Source: Polytrichum commune (lineage: Eukaryota; Streptophyta; Polytrichopsida; Polytrichales; Polytrichaceae). From it: a DNA stretch of 64,000 bases. Position numbers and translations under genes: made by a program. Positions 25,001-35,699 of this stretch are shown here, one piece after another. The stretch spans positions 10,877,001 through 10,941,000 of the forward strand of contig OX485807.1 in NCBI GenBank assembly GCA_950295325.1, in the 5' to 3' direction. Below the pieces are notes generated by a model. The model made no database searches. It was not told where the DNA came from and saw nothing but the letters and a program-made list of their open reading frames with translations. Each line of letters opens with the position of its first letter. Within the stretch, counting starts at the first letter, position 1.

Positions 25001-25526
25001 GAACTTCAACTGGTTCATCTATAACTAGCGGTCAGTTCTCCCTGTTCATTGCTTCAGCACATGCTATGATTAACACTTTAGAAAGAACTTGGGGGCATTC
25101 TACCCAAGAGAAGTCTCTCATGTTAACGGTTGGCCTGGTCCATCAATGATCAAGGGTTGACCATTGCCATTTCAACACTATACAACAGTAAATCTAATAT
25201 TCGGGAACAGCTTTGATATTCATTCAATTCTTAGATTTATTTGGGGGCTTGAATCGAAGCCAACGCTCACTCTTCACTCATCAGAGTACTGGAAAATGAT
25301 CTCTCATGATTAAAATACAGTTTGGAGTTTTTGTGAGACCCTTACACTTCAAGGACCTGTATTAGTTTTAGTTTTACCTCCCACAATAAGGGTCTAACCT
25401 CAAAATGATGTGACATGAGTTGGGTGTCCGACTGACAAAAGGAACGGTCTGATTGTGGGTGCACAAAATACCCCTTTGTCATATAAAATCTCAGCTATGC
25501 TATCTGATCATAAACTATGCACAAAT
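22017..25526. other. AT-rich stretch with no recognised gene
   Basis: It holds the second copy of the 13935 repeat family at 22672-22900 and the inverted partner of the 17110 repeat at 24945-25050. Remaining frames are short and without domains. No RNA gene was recognised. Confidence 0.5.
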
Positions 25527-25529
25527 TTA

Positions 25530-26029
25530 GGGTCACTTCACACACGGGCCAAGAGCCGTGACCATGAAAGTGTGAGAGCCCTAAAGAAAGTGTCCAAAGG
25601 CCATCCCAAGATACCATCCAAAATCATGTAGTGTGGTCACGGACCGTCAAGTGTAGTGTGAAATCACATGTGACTAGGCCCTCAACCAAATGCTATTTCA
25701 ATGAATTTCTAGTCATGCAGGTCCTCATGCATGATAAAATAGAATAAACCAACGGTTGTGAGCGTTTGGAGTGCCATGGTCTCACGGTTTTGGGTTAGGC
25801 CTACCTCCAAGAGGTGGTTTTTGAGAATAGTCCAAGTGACCATGAAACATGATCCATTCGATGCCATGTAGGAATCCATGTAGACTTTACATCCATCTTG
25901 CATTCACATACTCCGTTGGTCCCTCAAGCGTAGTGTGAAGCGAACTTGGACCGGCTCCGCCTTTTCCTCCAATGAGAGTGCTTGAAGTGTAATGGTCACA
26001 GGCTCTCAGTCTTGTGTGTGAAGTGGCCC
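25530..26029. mobile_element. Harbinger-type MITE (500 bp)
   Basis: Imperfect terminal inverted repeats (GGGTCACTTCACACACG at the left; the right end reversed reads GGGCCACTTCACACACA) are flanked by the 3-bp duplication TTA (25527-25529 and 26030-26032). GG-initial termini and TTA duplications are the PIF/Harbinger signature. The interior has repeated CACGG and GTGTGA words and no transposase. A partial relative is at 11855-12034. Confidence 0.8.
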
Positions 26030-26061
26030 TTATAGTCATTATAAATCAGCAAATCCTCAAG

Positions 26062-26559
26062 CCCGGGTACGCAACTCCCGTATTATATGGTCTTGATTAT
26101 AATCACTTATAATGCATTTTAGTCCAATATTGAGTGATACAATTTGTTTTAATGTAGGAAACCCTTGTAGCCCTTCTAACAAGGAATCCCAAAATGTAAT
26201 TATATTTAGGAAATGAATATATTTTGAAGAATATAATTGCATTAAAAACCTAATTATATGATTTTTTTTAATACATGTACCATAGGTCAAACTATCCAAC
26301 TTTTTGGATTTTTTAATAAAATTTTAACATTGTGAATGAATTATAATTTTAATGGGAGGCAACTATTCGTGGCTTATAATTTTAGTGAGAGGCTTAATAA
26401 ATATGCAACCCAACCTTTTTTTTTATCTCATTTTATTTAATTTGGTCTTCACCCAACTTTTTGATCATTTTAATTTGATATAATTTTTACAAAAGCCGTC
26501 CTCTAAGCCGTTTTAAGAACGATGCCCCCTGCGTATAATATGGGAGTTGCGTACCTGGG
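26062..26559. mobile_element. hAT-type MITE, CCCGGGTACGCAACTCCC family (copy 2)
   Basis: It has the same termini and body as the element at 5466-6020. The left 8-bp target duplication TCCTCAAG is at 26054-26061. The right duplication begins TCCTCAA at 26560-26566 and is completed by the G at 36961, because a 10.4-kb retrotransposon inserted inside it. The MITE is therefore older than that retrotransposon. Confidence 0.85.
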
Positions 26560-26566
26560 TCCTCAA

Positions 26567-27114
26567 TGTCGTGTAAATAGCGATCGTGTGTCACTGCAGC
26601 TCGAGTACCAACCACCACTAACAAACAACACTAAAACATAGCAAAGTAACACATAAACAACACACCTCGACAGAGAAGGAAGAGAGTAGAACACTCACAA
26701 TAGCTCTAAATCTCTCTTCAAATGCACACAACTAGTCAAGCTATCTCTCACTCCACCAAGGGAGAATCCAAGAGTGTAAGTAGGGGAAGAAGAACTCAAG
26801 ATTTATTGCAAAATCATGCAATCTACACCTCACACAAGCTCTCTCCACACACTAACTCACAAGACTTGACTTGGCAAGAATGCCAAGCCAAGGAGGAGGC
26901 TCCTCACTTAGGAGCCTTCCTCTCCACATCTAGATTCATCCATCCAAATTTAGATGGATGAAATCCAACGGATAAGGTGCGGCCGTCGACGCCGCATACC
27001 GTGACAGCTGTCGTGTAAATAGCGATCGTGTGTCACTGCAGCTCGAGTACCAACCACCACTAACAAACAACACTAAAACATAGCAAAGTAGCACATAAGC
27101 AACACACCTCGACA
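26567..27114 (-). repeat. Aberrant 3' LTR: 106-bp repeat, LTR segment, 106-bp repeat
   Basis: Next to the polypurine tract is a 106-bp unit (27009-27114) with termini TGTCG and CGACA. Then comes a 334-bp segment (26673-27006) that matches the first 334 bp of the 5' LTR with roughly eight differences by eye. A second copy of the 106-bp unit (26567-26672, two differences from the first) forms the outer end. The remaining ~920 bp of the 5' LTR type are missing. The outer end is a true integration end because it abuts the TCAA duplication. A template switch during reverse transcription is the simplest idea, but not proven. Confidence 0.75.
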
Positions 27115-27116
27115 TG

Positions 27117-27125
27117 CCCCCCCTC
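27117..27125 (-). promoter_or_regulatory. Polypurine tract of the methyltransferase retrotransposon
   Basis: On the coding strand GAGGGGGGG is followed by CA and then TGTCGAGG, the start of the 3' LTR. Position and composition fit a plus-strand primer for reverse transcription. Confidence 0.75.
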
Positions 27126-27401
27126 AGCTGACTATGGAGTTCCGCCAAGCAGCTAGGACCAACGCCAATCTAAAGGGCATGGATAATGAAAGATTGCTCC
27201 GTAACTAACTAGTGTGGTAAACGTTATTCTAAGGGACTGTAGGCTGGGTGCAAGGTGAGCCCCATCCTTAATCGCCTCTGATGTTTGGCCATCAAATCCC
27301 AAAGAATTAAATCCACCGCCTCATGTTGATTGTGTCTCTAAGCCATAACTCCTCATTTTCCATTTGGGTAGGCACAAGATGATGAAAACCACACAGGATC
27401 A

Positions 27402-27578
27402 TTAAGTACGATTGGTGGAAGCACCAAGTACCGAAGATCCTCGACAGCGAGGACAACTCCACTGTCCAGATGGTAGAGAAGTCAAGGGTGGCCTCAAGCA
27501 TACCATGTGTCAACCGCGTTGACACTGATCACACAAGAGCATAGTAGCCGCTCCTTTCTTCTCTCCACACACAAAACA
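27402..27578 (-). pseudogene. PHD finger at the C-terminus of pol
   Basis: In the integrase frame, residues encoded at 27578 down to 27444 fit a C4HC3 PHD finger: C-x2-C-x11-C-x2-C-x4-H-x2-C-x14-C-x2-C, with the conserved Trp two residues before the seventh Cys (QWSCPRC). The frame ends at a TAA (27402-27404) 13 codons later, so the finger is the end of the polyprotein. One TGA (27510-27512) sits at the aromatic position just before the His; it is one G-to-A change from TGG. PHD fingers mostly read histone H3 tails, so by analogy with the chromodomains of chromoviruses this one may direct integration or the methylase to chromatin. That role is inference; the zinc ligands are directly visible. 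Confidence 0.85.
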
Positions 27579-29003
27579 TGGAAGACCGTCTGGCACGACG
27601 GCCAGTTCAAGATGAACTGTACCCTCAATAGGTAGATGACATGGGGCACAATTTTTGGAATGCTCGCGACATTCCCTGCCATCCTTGCCTTCCAACAACA
27701 AACCACTCGGCAACACCTCCTTCACCCGAAGGATAGTACGCCCCGCCCTGACATCCAATGTCGTAGGCGCCTCACGTTGGAGGTAGACATAATCCCCTTG
27801 CCGAAATCTCCGCAACTGAGGTCGGTAAGCACCACTACGAATGCGTGCATAACGCAATGTGTCACGGTGCTGAGCAATGGACAAATTCTCCATGGCCATA
27901 GGCATGGCCCTCTGGAAGAATTGAGCCCGCTCCTGCAAACACTCTGCCCAAAGGTCTGGGTCATCCAAGTTCACAACAGGAGCTAGTTTTTCCCGAATAG
28001 AACTCGGGAGTATAGGCTCACGTTCATACAATAATTGATACGGGCTGTAGGATGCCAAAGAGGCCTGCCTACTAAATCGATAACCCATAGCAATCCAAGG
28101 CAACATAAGGTCCCAATCCCGGTGGCTTCCCCGAAGTAATCCATACTTCCTCAAGCCACGCTTGGTTGTCTGAACAACCCGTTCAACCAAGCCATCTGCC
28201 TCCGGAAGATCCCGAGAGGTGGTGCGGTGATCTATGAGCGCATTAGTGCACAACTCCTCAAAAACACCAAGGAACTCCCTCCCTTGGTCCGTCAACACCT
28301 CAGCCGGTGCTCCAAAACGTGCCAACACACGATCCAAAAAGGCGGCCGCGGCCAACTCTGCAGAGTTTTGGGGTAAAGCAACAAGCTCAATCCACTTGCT
28401 AAAATGCTCCACCATCACCAACACGTACTTTGCTCCACGTGGCGTGACAACCAACGGTCCCACAAAGTCTAGCGACCAACGGTAGCCCAATCCCATGATA
28501 GGTAAGGGCTGTAACTAAGGTGACAAGGTGTTAAAGCTAGACCTGACCCGGTCACAAACTTCACACCTCCCGACATAAGCAGCCACCTGTTGATACATGC
28601 CAGTTCACCAATATTGGCCACGCAACATCGAATGTGTCCTGCGTATGCCAAAATGGCCAAGTTCCTCGTGTACTTGTCGCACCAAGGAGGTCCTCTGATC
28701 CGGCCTAGGAACAATACGCCTTGTCCCATCTGGCCACAATTGAAATAACAAACCGTTCTCCCAACGGAACCTTGTTATTCGATGTCCAATCCTATCCCTT
28801 TCCATTGCCGAAATAGACAAAGGAAAGGTACCCTGTTGAAGCTTATGCAATACGGGAAGATCCTCCCATATATCCATAATAGCTTGAGGCCGATCAGTCT
28901 CATCATCCGAACCCTGTATCGGAATCTCAACAGATGCACCAGAAAATAAAGTAGTAGGCAGCCGCGTGCCAACCTGGAACCGCCTCTCGATCACAATCTC
29001 CAT
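27510..29003 (-). pseudogene. Ty3/gypsy integrase, broken by two nonsense codons and offset by a frameshift
   Basis: The segment 29003-28605 encodes the linker after RNase H and the first half of the HHCC zinc domain (VHEELGHFG; His-x4-His). The Cys pair (CEVC) follows after a TGA at 28605-28607. After a TAG at 28515-28517 the core continues from 28496: SLDFVG (D10 from the first Met), LTDQG (D70) and ADGLVER (E105), the DDE triad with a 34-residue D-E gap. A basic C-terminal domain (RFRQGDYVYL...) then runs into the PHD finger. The integrase frame differs from the RNase H frame, so a frameshift lies near 29005-29030. The domain would insert the cDNA into host DNA. Confidence 0.88.
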
Positions 29004-30528
29004 GCCATCTGGCCCCGGTCAAGTCCTCATCTGAAGGATTTGGATTGCGTGAGAGTCCATCTGCATCCATGTTGGTAATCCCAGTACGGTGTACCACCTC
29101 AAAATCATACTCCTGGAGCAATAAAGCCCACCTGGCAAGCTTGCTAGTAAGCTTATCCGACTCCATGAGCCACCGTAACGGCTGATGGTCAGTCACTAAA
29201 GTAAAGTGCTGACCATAAAGATACGGCCGAAAATGGGCAATAGCCCATACCGCCGCTAATGCTTCTCCCTCGTAGGATGAATAATTAACCTCCGCCGTGT
29301 TATTGCTTCGCGAAGCGTAAGCAACAACATACTCCCGACTAAAATCATCCTTCTGAGTGAGAACTGCTCCCAAACCCAATAAACTCCAATCTGTATGCAA
29401 CTGGAAAGATTTGGAGACATCTAGACGTCGAAGCACTGGAGCCGTACCCAGTTTCTGCTTCAATGTCTCAAACGCCTGTTGTTGCTCACGACCCCAAGTC
29501 CACGGTTGGTCCTTGCTCGTGAGAATGGTGAGAGGCTTGGCGATCAAGCTAAAATTCTTGACGAATCGCCGATAGTAATTCGCCAAGCCCAAGAAAGCAC
29601 AAAGTCTCGGCACATCAACCTGTGCCGGAATCTTTTGCAAGGCGTCCACCTTAGTTTGTTGTACCCCAAGACCTCCTAGAACAATCATATGCCCCAGATA
29701 TGCCAGCCGGTCATGGAAAAACTTGCACTTGCCGTGGTGCAAGCATAATCCCCACCGCTGCAACCGCTCAAAAACAGCTTGAAGATGCCTTACATGCTCC
29801 TGTGGTGTTATACTGAAAATGATAACGTCATCAATGTAACACCGAGCAAAGGGTAAGCCAGAGAGAACTTGGTCCATCACTCTCTGAAACTCCGCAGGTG
29901 CATTCTTCAGGCCAAACGGAAGAAACTTCCAATGGTAAAGTTGATCCTTTCCATCTTGATCAACTCCCCAGAATGCGGTTTTCACTCAGTCTCCCACAAG
30001 TAATGGGAGTTGGTGATAGCCGGATCTCAAGTCCAACGTGCTAAAAACTCGAGCAAATCCGAGGGCATCGAACAACTCCTCCGGGATTGGCATGGGATAT
30101 CGATCCAACTTGGTTTTTCGATTAACTGGACGGTAATCCCCGCACATCCGTTTCTCCGTCCAATTGCCAAAGATATCATTTTTCGATGGCATAACCGTAG
30201 CACAAGCATACTCCCCGTTGGAAAGTTCGATTAGCCTTGCTGCCAAAAGCTCTCGGCAACGAGCCTGAACGCCGCTCCGCTCGGAAACACTGAGCCTATA
30301 AGGTCTCCGAAAAATGGGATGGTCGTCCTCCAACTGAATGTGGATGGGTTTTCCTTTATAACCTTCAAGATCCTGAAGGCTAAAAGCAAAACATCTACGG
30401 TACGAGCGAATAAATGCTCGTACCTTCCGTGCCTCAGCACCAGTGAGACAAGGGCCTAATTCAAGTGGCCAATCATCAAACTCTGTAGTCTCCGTCTCCA
30501 CCAAAGGAGAACCACCTGATGCTGGCAC
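28927..30528 (-). pseudogene. Reverse transcriptase and RNase H of the methyltransferase retrotransposon
   Basis: 30528-29986 encodes the start of RT: substrate palm residues (STLDLRSGYHQ) and the LxPSKND region. A TGA at 29986-29988 interrupts the frame. From 29985 the same frame continues with KTAFWG, FLPFGLKNAPAEFQ and the catalytic YIDD, then the thumb (FLGLANYYRRF) and an RNase H domain with acidic residues in QLHTDWS, YEGEAL and LVTDHQPL. Motif order and wording are typical of Ty3/gypsy. The end near DADGLSR marks the passage to integrase, where the frame shifts. Together they would copy the genomic RNA into DNA inside virus-like particles. Confidence 0.92.
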
Positions 30529-30540
30529 AGACTCTAATTG

Positions 30541-32307
30541 CTAATGAGAAGAGGGGGCATTAACCATGCCCCCAGTCTCGGTGCTAGTACTAGAGTCTGA
30601 CATTTCTTCATCACCACCAATATGTGATGATGAAGCCACCACCGGAGGCGAAGAAACCGAAGCAGTGTAAAAATGTTGAGCTCGAAGCTCCTCCATCACA
30701 TGCTGCTCGAATTGAAAAACTCGTTCGGCTTCTCCAACCATGGCGTGAATTCCCTCTTCCATGGGTGTGGACCGCTGTGCCCCCTGACCAAAGTCCTCTG
30801 CCCCCAGAGACAACCACTGGTCACCACGATGCCTTTGCAATGAAAGGCATAAAGCAACAGTCCATACCATAGTATGAAGATCCATAGCTTGGCCCAACAC
30901 GAAGCGTCGTTGGCCCTCAGAAAGGCCGGGAGCTGCGGTGGTGCCAGTGCGGAATCCCATGGCACGTTCCCGTTCGTCAGCCAATGGTTCGGTGTGGGTT
31001 TTGGTGTGAACATCCCACACCATACCCGGCCCCCTATCGCGGAAAACGAATGACTGTGGAAACGTCATAAATGTGGGAAAGGCCCGCCGTGGTGCCCCCA
31101 TTTTGTTGACCAATGCCAACGGGGGTAAATCATCTCGAATAACCGGCAAAGAAGTCCGGTTTGGATCCAACATGTCATCCACCTTTTGATCAAAAGGTGG
31201 AGGCAGTGCAGAAAATGTTGCAGCTAAAGTAGATGACGGTGTGAGGTTGGTCCAAATCCACCGAGGTCGGTGGGCATAAGAACCAATGCTCGCGGCATCC
31301 ACAAAAATGGGATCTCCAAGGTGTTGACGAACATAATAATCGCCTTCCAACACCTTGTCCCGAGAGTCTCCCAACAAAGGTACATTCTCGAAGATATACC
31401 CTGGAGGGGAAGGTTGGTGGGTAAACCACCACTGCATAAGCCGGATGAGGTCCCAGAAAAGGCTAGACCTGGGATCCTCTAAACCTCGGCCTGCTCCAGC
31501 ACGTGAGTGGCCTTGGCATGGCCATCCCGCAATCACCATATCCACCGGGCCCAAGTGTCGTAAGTCGGCCTCACTGATGAGTGTAACATCACGAGGGAGA
31601 CGTAAAAAACACCCACAAATGGCAGTTGGAGGTAACTGCTGGGGGTACAATACCATCAACTGGTGAAGATGGTGACGAGCCACACGGGTGGACACTTGAG
31701 AGTTGTCCACATAGACATACCATCTAACCGTGAGGTCAGCCTCCAATACGGCCGCTAAGCCTGTGCCGATGCCTCCAAACAGTTCCACCAAAATAATCCC
31801 CGCGTCTGGCGGTTGCCATAAAATGGGATCTGCCAATGCCGAGAGGACACCCGGTATGATCGGTGTCCTAGGAGTAAGAGAATGAACAATATCCTCGCAC
31901 CTCCGAAATAGCTCGGCGGAATCACGCCAAGGAGGAAGGGGATCCTTGGGATGGCGCACCAATGCATTTTTAGGTGCCATATCCCGTTGATCGTCTGTAC
32001 TCCCCATGAATGCCAATGACTCCTCCAACAATGCGGAACCATAAGGCAATGTGTCCACCATAGCACCACATCCAAAAACCATAGATAATGGTGCTATGGT
32101 CGCGGCCGCCGCGAAAGCTACGGGAATAAGTTCCCTGCGGCCATCCCCAGCCGACCAACCTGGTCGGATCCACGCCTCCTCAGTCCAGTTGTCCAAACCA
32201 AAACCAAGAGGGTAAAGTGCTTGCTGACCAACTAAAATGTCATAGTTGGTCGCATTTGTCACCGCACACCTAAGAAGAAGAGGTGCGGGTGAATCTCCAG
32301 GCTTCAC
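30541..32307 (-). pseudogene. C5-cytosine DNA methyltransferase domain embedded in pol, DNMT3-like with canonical motif order
   Basis: The 588-codon frame opens downstream of a TAA (32326-32328) in the protease frame and closes with a TAG at 30541-30543. Its first 50 residues are the end of the aspartic protease (YDILVGQQAL). Residues about 168-492 form a C5-methyltransferase: motif I VELFGGIGTG (177-182), motif IV GWPCQGHSRAG with catalytic Cys264, motif VI FENV (307-309), motif VIII AHRPRWIW (345-352) and motif X LGQAMDLHT (471-479). The order I to X is unlike the permuted plant DRM enzymes. Motif VIII and the ERERAMGF segment resemble DNMT3, although PCQ replaces the PCN of animal DNMT3. 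All key catalytic residues are intact. The last 90 residues are acidic and Ser/Thr-rich. Expected activity: cytosine methylation of element cDNA or target chromatin (inference). Confidence 0.93.
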
Positions 32308-32325
32308 TCGGAAGCTAAGCTGTAA

Positions 32326-33060
32326 TTATGGCTCTCGAGTATAACCCATGGCTCGCTCCACGTGACCAATGGATGTGACAATGGTGAATGGACAGGGAGC
32401 CAAATCCTCGGCCGTCAACCTCAACTCTTGGGCAAGCCTCTTGCCGATCATAACTGGTTGTGCCCCTGAATCCATCATCACACAACGGGGAGCAACCCGA
32501 GTAGCATTGCTCCCAGTGCGACTGACCACCAAAATTCCGGTATTATTCACCATACGCACAACACCGGGTCGAATGCCGCGGCGCTCGCGGACAGGTCTAG
32601 CAGCGACATCAGACAGATAGGCTGCACCCGCGGATACTGGTGAGTCATAAGACGTGGTCGGTGCCTTGTCATCTGAGGCGTGTGCGTCAAAAGACGCAAT
32701 GGTCTCTGCCGCAAATCTCGCACGCCGTTTGGCCACATCCTCAGGATCTTCAGAAGCAGGGATGTCCATAGTGGCTTGAGCCACGGTCAGAGAAGGTAAT
32801 GATGCCTTCCCTTCCAAAATCCTACCTGCTAAGTGAAAAACCTTAGCAGGTTGGAACTCTGGCGATGACCACTCCATGGCCGTGAACAAAGGTGTGTGCA
32901 ACACCTTGGATGCCAACGTGTGCGCCACATCAGTCGCTGAATGTGAAACCTCATCGTTTGGATGACGACCACTGACAGATTGGACGGCATCGGCCAATCC
33001 AAAAGATAATGGTAGTCGTGCCTGACCAATTTGGTCCGCGGGCGCATTGTCCCGAGCTCG
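32326..33060 (-). pseudogene. Aspartic protease region of pol
   Basis: The frame contains a retropepsin active site (VMMDSGAQPVMIG) near 32470, after a variable, low-similarity linker. Protease cleaves the gag-pol polyprotein. The domain continues past the TAA at 32326-32328 into the start of the methyltransferase segment. This frame joins gag across an 8-bp tandem repeat near 33055-33075; the Met at 32997 is therefore not a true start. Confidence 0.85.
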
Positions 33061-34637
33061 CGAGCTCGCGAGCTTGCCACATATTCATTTGTAGTCAAAG
33101 GTATGGATTGTGACACGGCTTGAGCACGTGTCACGGCCGTGGAACTCACCACCTCGCCCGAGGCTCCGAACATATAATAATCTGGAGTGGAAGAACTAGC
33201 CTGAGCTCCGGAGGAAGACGGTGAGGCCAAGATTTGGCCGAATGACGCCAAGCTTTTGAACCTCTCCTCCATGACTCCAATCTTCGCCTCCAACGTCTTC
33301 TCCCGGTCGGAAGAAGGATGTTTCTCAGGATGGAGAGCAAAGCAGTTTTCTATCGCGTGATTGTTCCGCCCACAATGGGAACACTTCAACTGCTTGGGTA
33401 ACTGATTACCCGTCATCCCCTTCGCCGAGCCCTTAGCGGGAACAAATGGTTTCCGCTTCGGAGTAGTGACGGTCTGGGCTTGCCTTTGCTTCGAAGGACA
33501 GTCCTTCTTAGCATGGCCGGCCTGCCCACAAGACCAACAATACATGGTCTTGTCTACCTCGGCCTCCGCCAATCCCGCAGCCGCAACCGGAACTCTTCGG
33601 GATTTGCTAGAATCCACAAGCAAGGACACCAAATCAATGGCATCGTGCTGACATAATGCACGATCACACTGCTCCACCACGGCGAATGCCTCTGCGAGTG
33701 TCGCTCGACCATCAAACTCCATGATGATCCTGGGTAGCGCCAAGTCAAGGAGACGTTTGTCAATCTTTGACAAAAACACCTTCACCAACTGACTTTCCGC
33801 GAACACACCTCCAGATTCTCTGGCAAACCTCGCCAACCTCGTATACATGGTACGAGGTGTATCATCCTTATCCCGTCTGAAATCTTGTATCCGCTGCATT
33901 TGGTCACGACGGAAGCCTCCGTACTCCCCCTGTAGATGCAGCTCAAATGCCCGCAATGGCTCAAAATCTGGCGGAGCCCCTAAAGAGGCTAAAGCCACTT
34001 GGGTGGCCATGGCATAACGCGAGAGTAGAAGAACTGGGCTCGACGTACTCGCCGCAGTGGGAACAGGACCCGTAGCCCTCGGCTCATCAGGAGGAGCTCC
34101 CTCCACATCCACCACATAACCTCCCTTCGGTACCTCCGTCTTGACATCCGGAACGGCCATGAAACTGGAAGCTGCGCCTTCCTTCAATGCGGATACCAAC
34201 TCAACCCGAGTCTCCCAGTATCGCTCCACCTGGCGCAGCTCCATCCAATGAGCCTCTGTCCACTGCTCATAAGTTTGGAGAGCTTCATGCTCCAAATGCT
34301 GAGGCAGAAGCTCAAACGCATACCAATCGTTAAAATTGGTATTGCGTTGGCGTTTCTCTCGCATCCACGTACGAAACTGGATTTTCCAGTCTTGCAGAGA
34401 AATGGTCCCTGCTCGACCGAAAAACCGGTCCCGTATCCCTCCCCTAGTCTCCTCCTCCATATCGTCAAAGGTTCCCACCCACAGGACGTGAGACCGAGTG
34501 ATAGTCCCCCACGCCGAAGTAGGCTGAAAAGCCTCGTTGGGTGCTACCACTGGTTCAACGTCCAAGAGGTCCGAGGGATGACCTTCCGATGCTCCTGGGG
34601 ACAGAGAACGATAGTGTTGAGTACGAGTTGTAACCAT
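32829..34637 (-). pseudogene. Gag with two CCHC zinc knuckles
   Basis: It starts at an ATG (34635-34637) at the 3' end of the leader. Residues about 210-360 hold the capsid-like helical retrotransposon gag domain (FRRDKDDTPRTMYTRLARF, FLSKIDKRLLDLALP). Two zinc knuckles follow: CWSCGQAGHAKKDC near residue 366 and CSHCGRNNHAIENC near residue 416, both C-x2-C-x4-H-x4-C, which package the RNA. The C-terminus beyond about residue 525 is a wrong-frame tail: a tandem GAGCTCGC duplication at 33055-33075 shifts the frame, and the protease continues in another frame. Gag forms the virus-like particle in the cytoplasm. Confidence 0.9.
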
Positions 34638-35684
34638 AAACCCACAATGGGATGGTCACCGAATCAACAACCCAAATGAATTAGTATCCAGGTACAAAGA
34701 GAAAAAGGGTCAAAGGCAACCTGCACCTGCAACCACCACCAAAATTTATGGTCTGCTGGTCATTAACCCAGCCTCACCACAAGTGAAAACAAGCACCGCC
34801 CACTTGGTGCACAAACAAAGGTCCCGTCGGTCATTAATCCGACCTTACCTCCACAGTACCCTATCACAATCTAGGACTACACAAAATGGGGCAGTGCTAG
34901 AACACTCCAGCACTACAGCCCGCCACAGGGGAAGGTACCAAAACAAAATACAAGGAACAATGCAAGAACAACACTAGATCCTCTTCCCCAAAACAACATT
35001 CAAGCAGAAATTGAAAACGACCGCAACCAACTGGCACCCGCCTGCAGTTGGTGGTCAAAATAAAAAGCCCCTGTTGCTTAAGAAAAGAAATTGCATAAGC
35101 ACATCGCTCATCTAGTGCTACAACATAAAATCCTCTCCTCCCCGAAGTCCCGGGAATTTGTGTTTCTAAACACAATTCGCCCTTAACAATGATATTGTTA
35201 AGTCGAATGGTAATTCCATGTACCAATTTGCCCCACCCCTCGGCAATTCCCTAAACAATCTATAAACTTATCCCAAAATAAAATTTACAACAACAATCAA
35301 CCTATCCCCAAATAAATCCTAACACTCACAACATCCTAAAATGATTCATAACGCCCACAAATTGCCCCTAAATAAATCCAATACCCACAACCCGCCTCAA
35401 TTAAATCCAATGCCCACCACCTGCCCCTAAATAAATTCAACGATCACAACCCGCCCCTAATCCTTTTAAGCAAAAGGGAAAAAAATGAAAATCCCACTAT
35501 GCCAAGTACCTCTATCAAGTCGAGGTGAAAGGTGAATAAACCAATCGCAAATGGCCGCGATCCAACGCCCTCCGCGTGTTGCCGAATGCGTTCGCGAACC
35601 TCTCCCGCAATGCTCCACCCTCCCGAATCCCAAAAAGCCTTAATGGTCCATAAGGCATTTAGAAACGCCGGTATCGGATCGTCT
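34638..35684 (-). other. Untranslated leader of the methyltransferase retrotransposon
   Basis: About 1.05 kb lie between PBS and gag without a long frame. On the plus strand, 34755-34860 carries the words GGTCATTAACCCAGCC and CGGTCATTAATCCGACC. Very similar words occur at 54870-54935 inside another LTR-like insertion, which suggests shared ancestry or a shared RNA signal. Repeated CCCCTAAATAAAT motifs lie at 35300-35460. Confidence 0.6.
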
Positions 35685-35695
35685 CCGAGTCCCCA
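35685..35695 (-). promoter_or_regulatory. Primer-binding site
   Basis: On the coding strand the 5' LTR ends AAGAACA, followed by AAT and TGGGGACTCGG. TGG at its start pairs with a tRNA CCA end, and the rest would pair with a tRNA 3' arm ending CCGAGUCCCCA. The tRNA identity cannot be fixed here; it is not the common initiator-Met type. Confidence 0.6.
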
Positions 35696-35699
35696 AATT

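Noticed and set aside
26567..27114. A separate TRIM element with 106-bp LTRs
   Set aside because: No target duplication flanks the 548-bp block, and its outer end coincides with the TCAA junction of the whole retroelement. It remains a possible origin of the 106-bp unit.
32997..32997. A separate protease gene start at this Met
   Set aside because: Protease is continuous with gag across the 8-bp tandem duplication; the codon lies in a linker.
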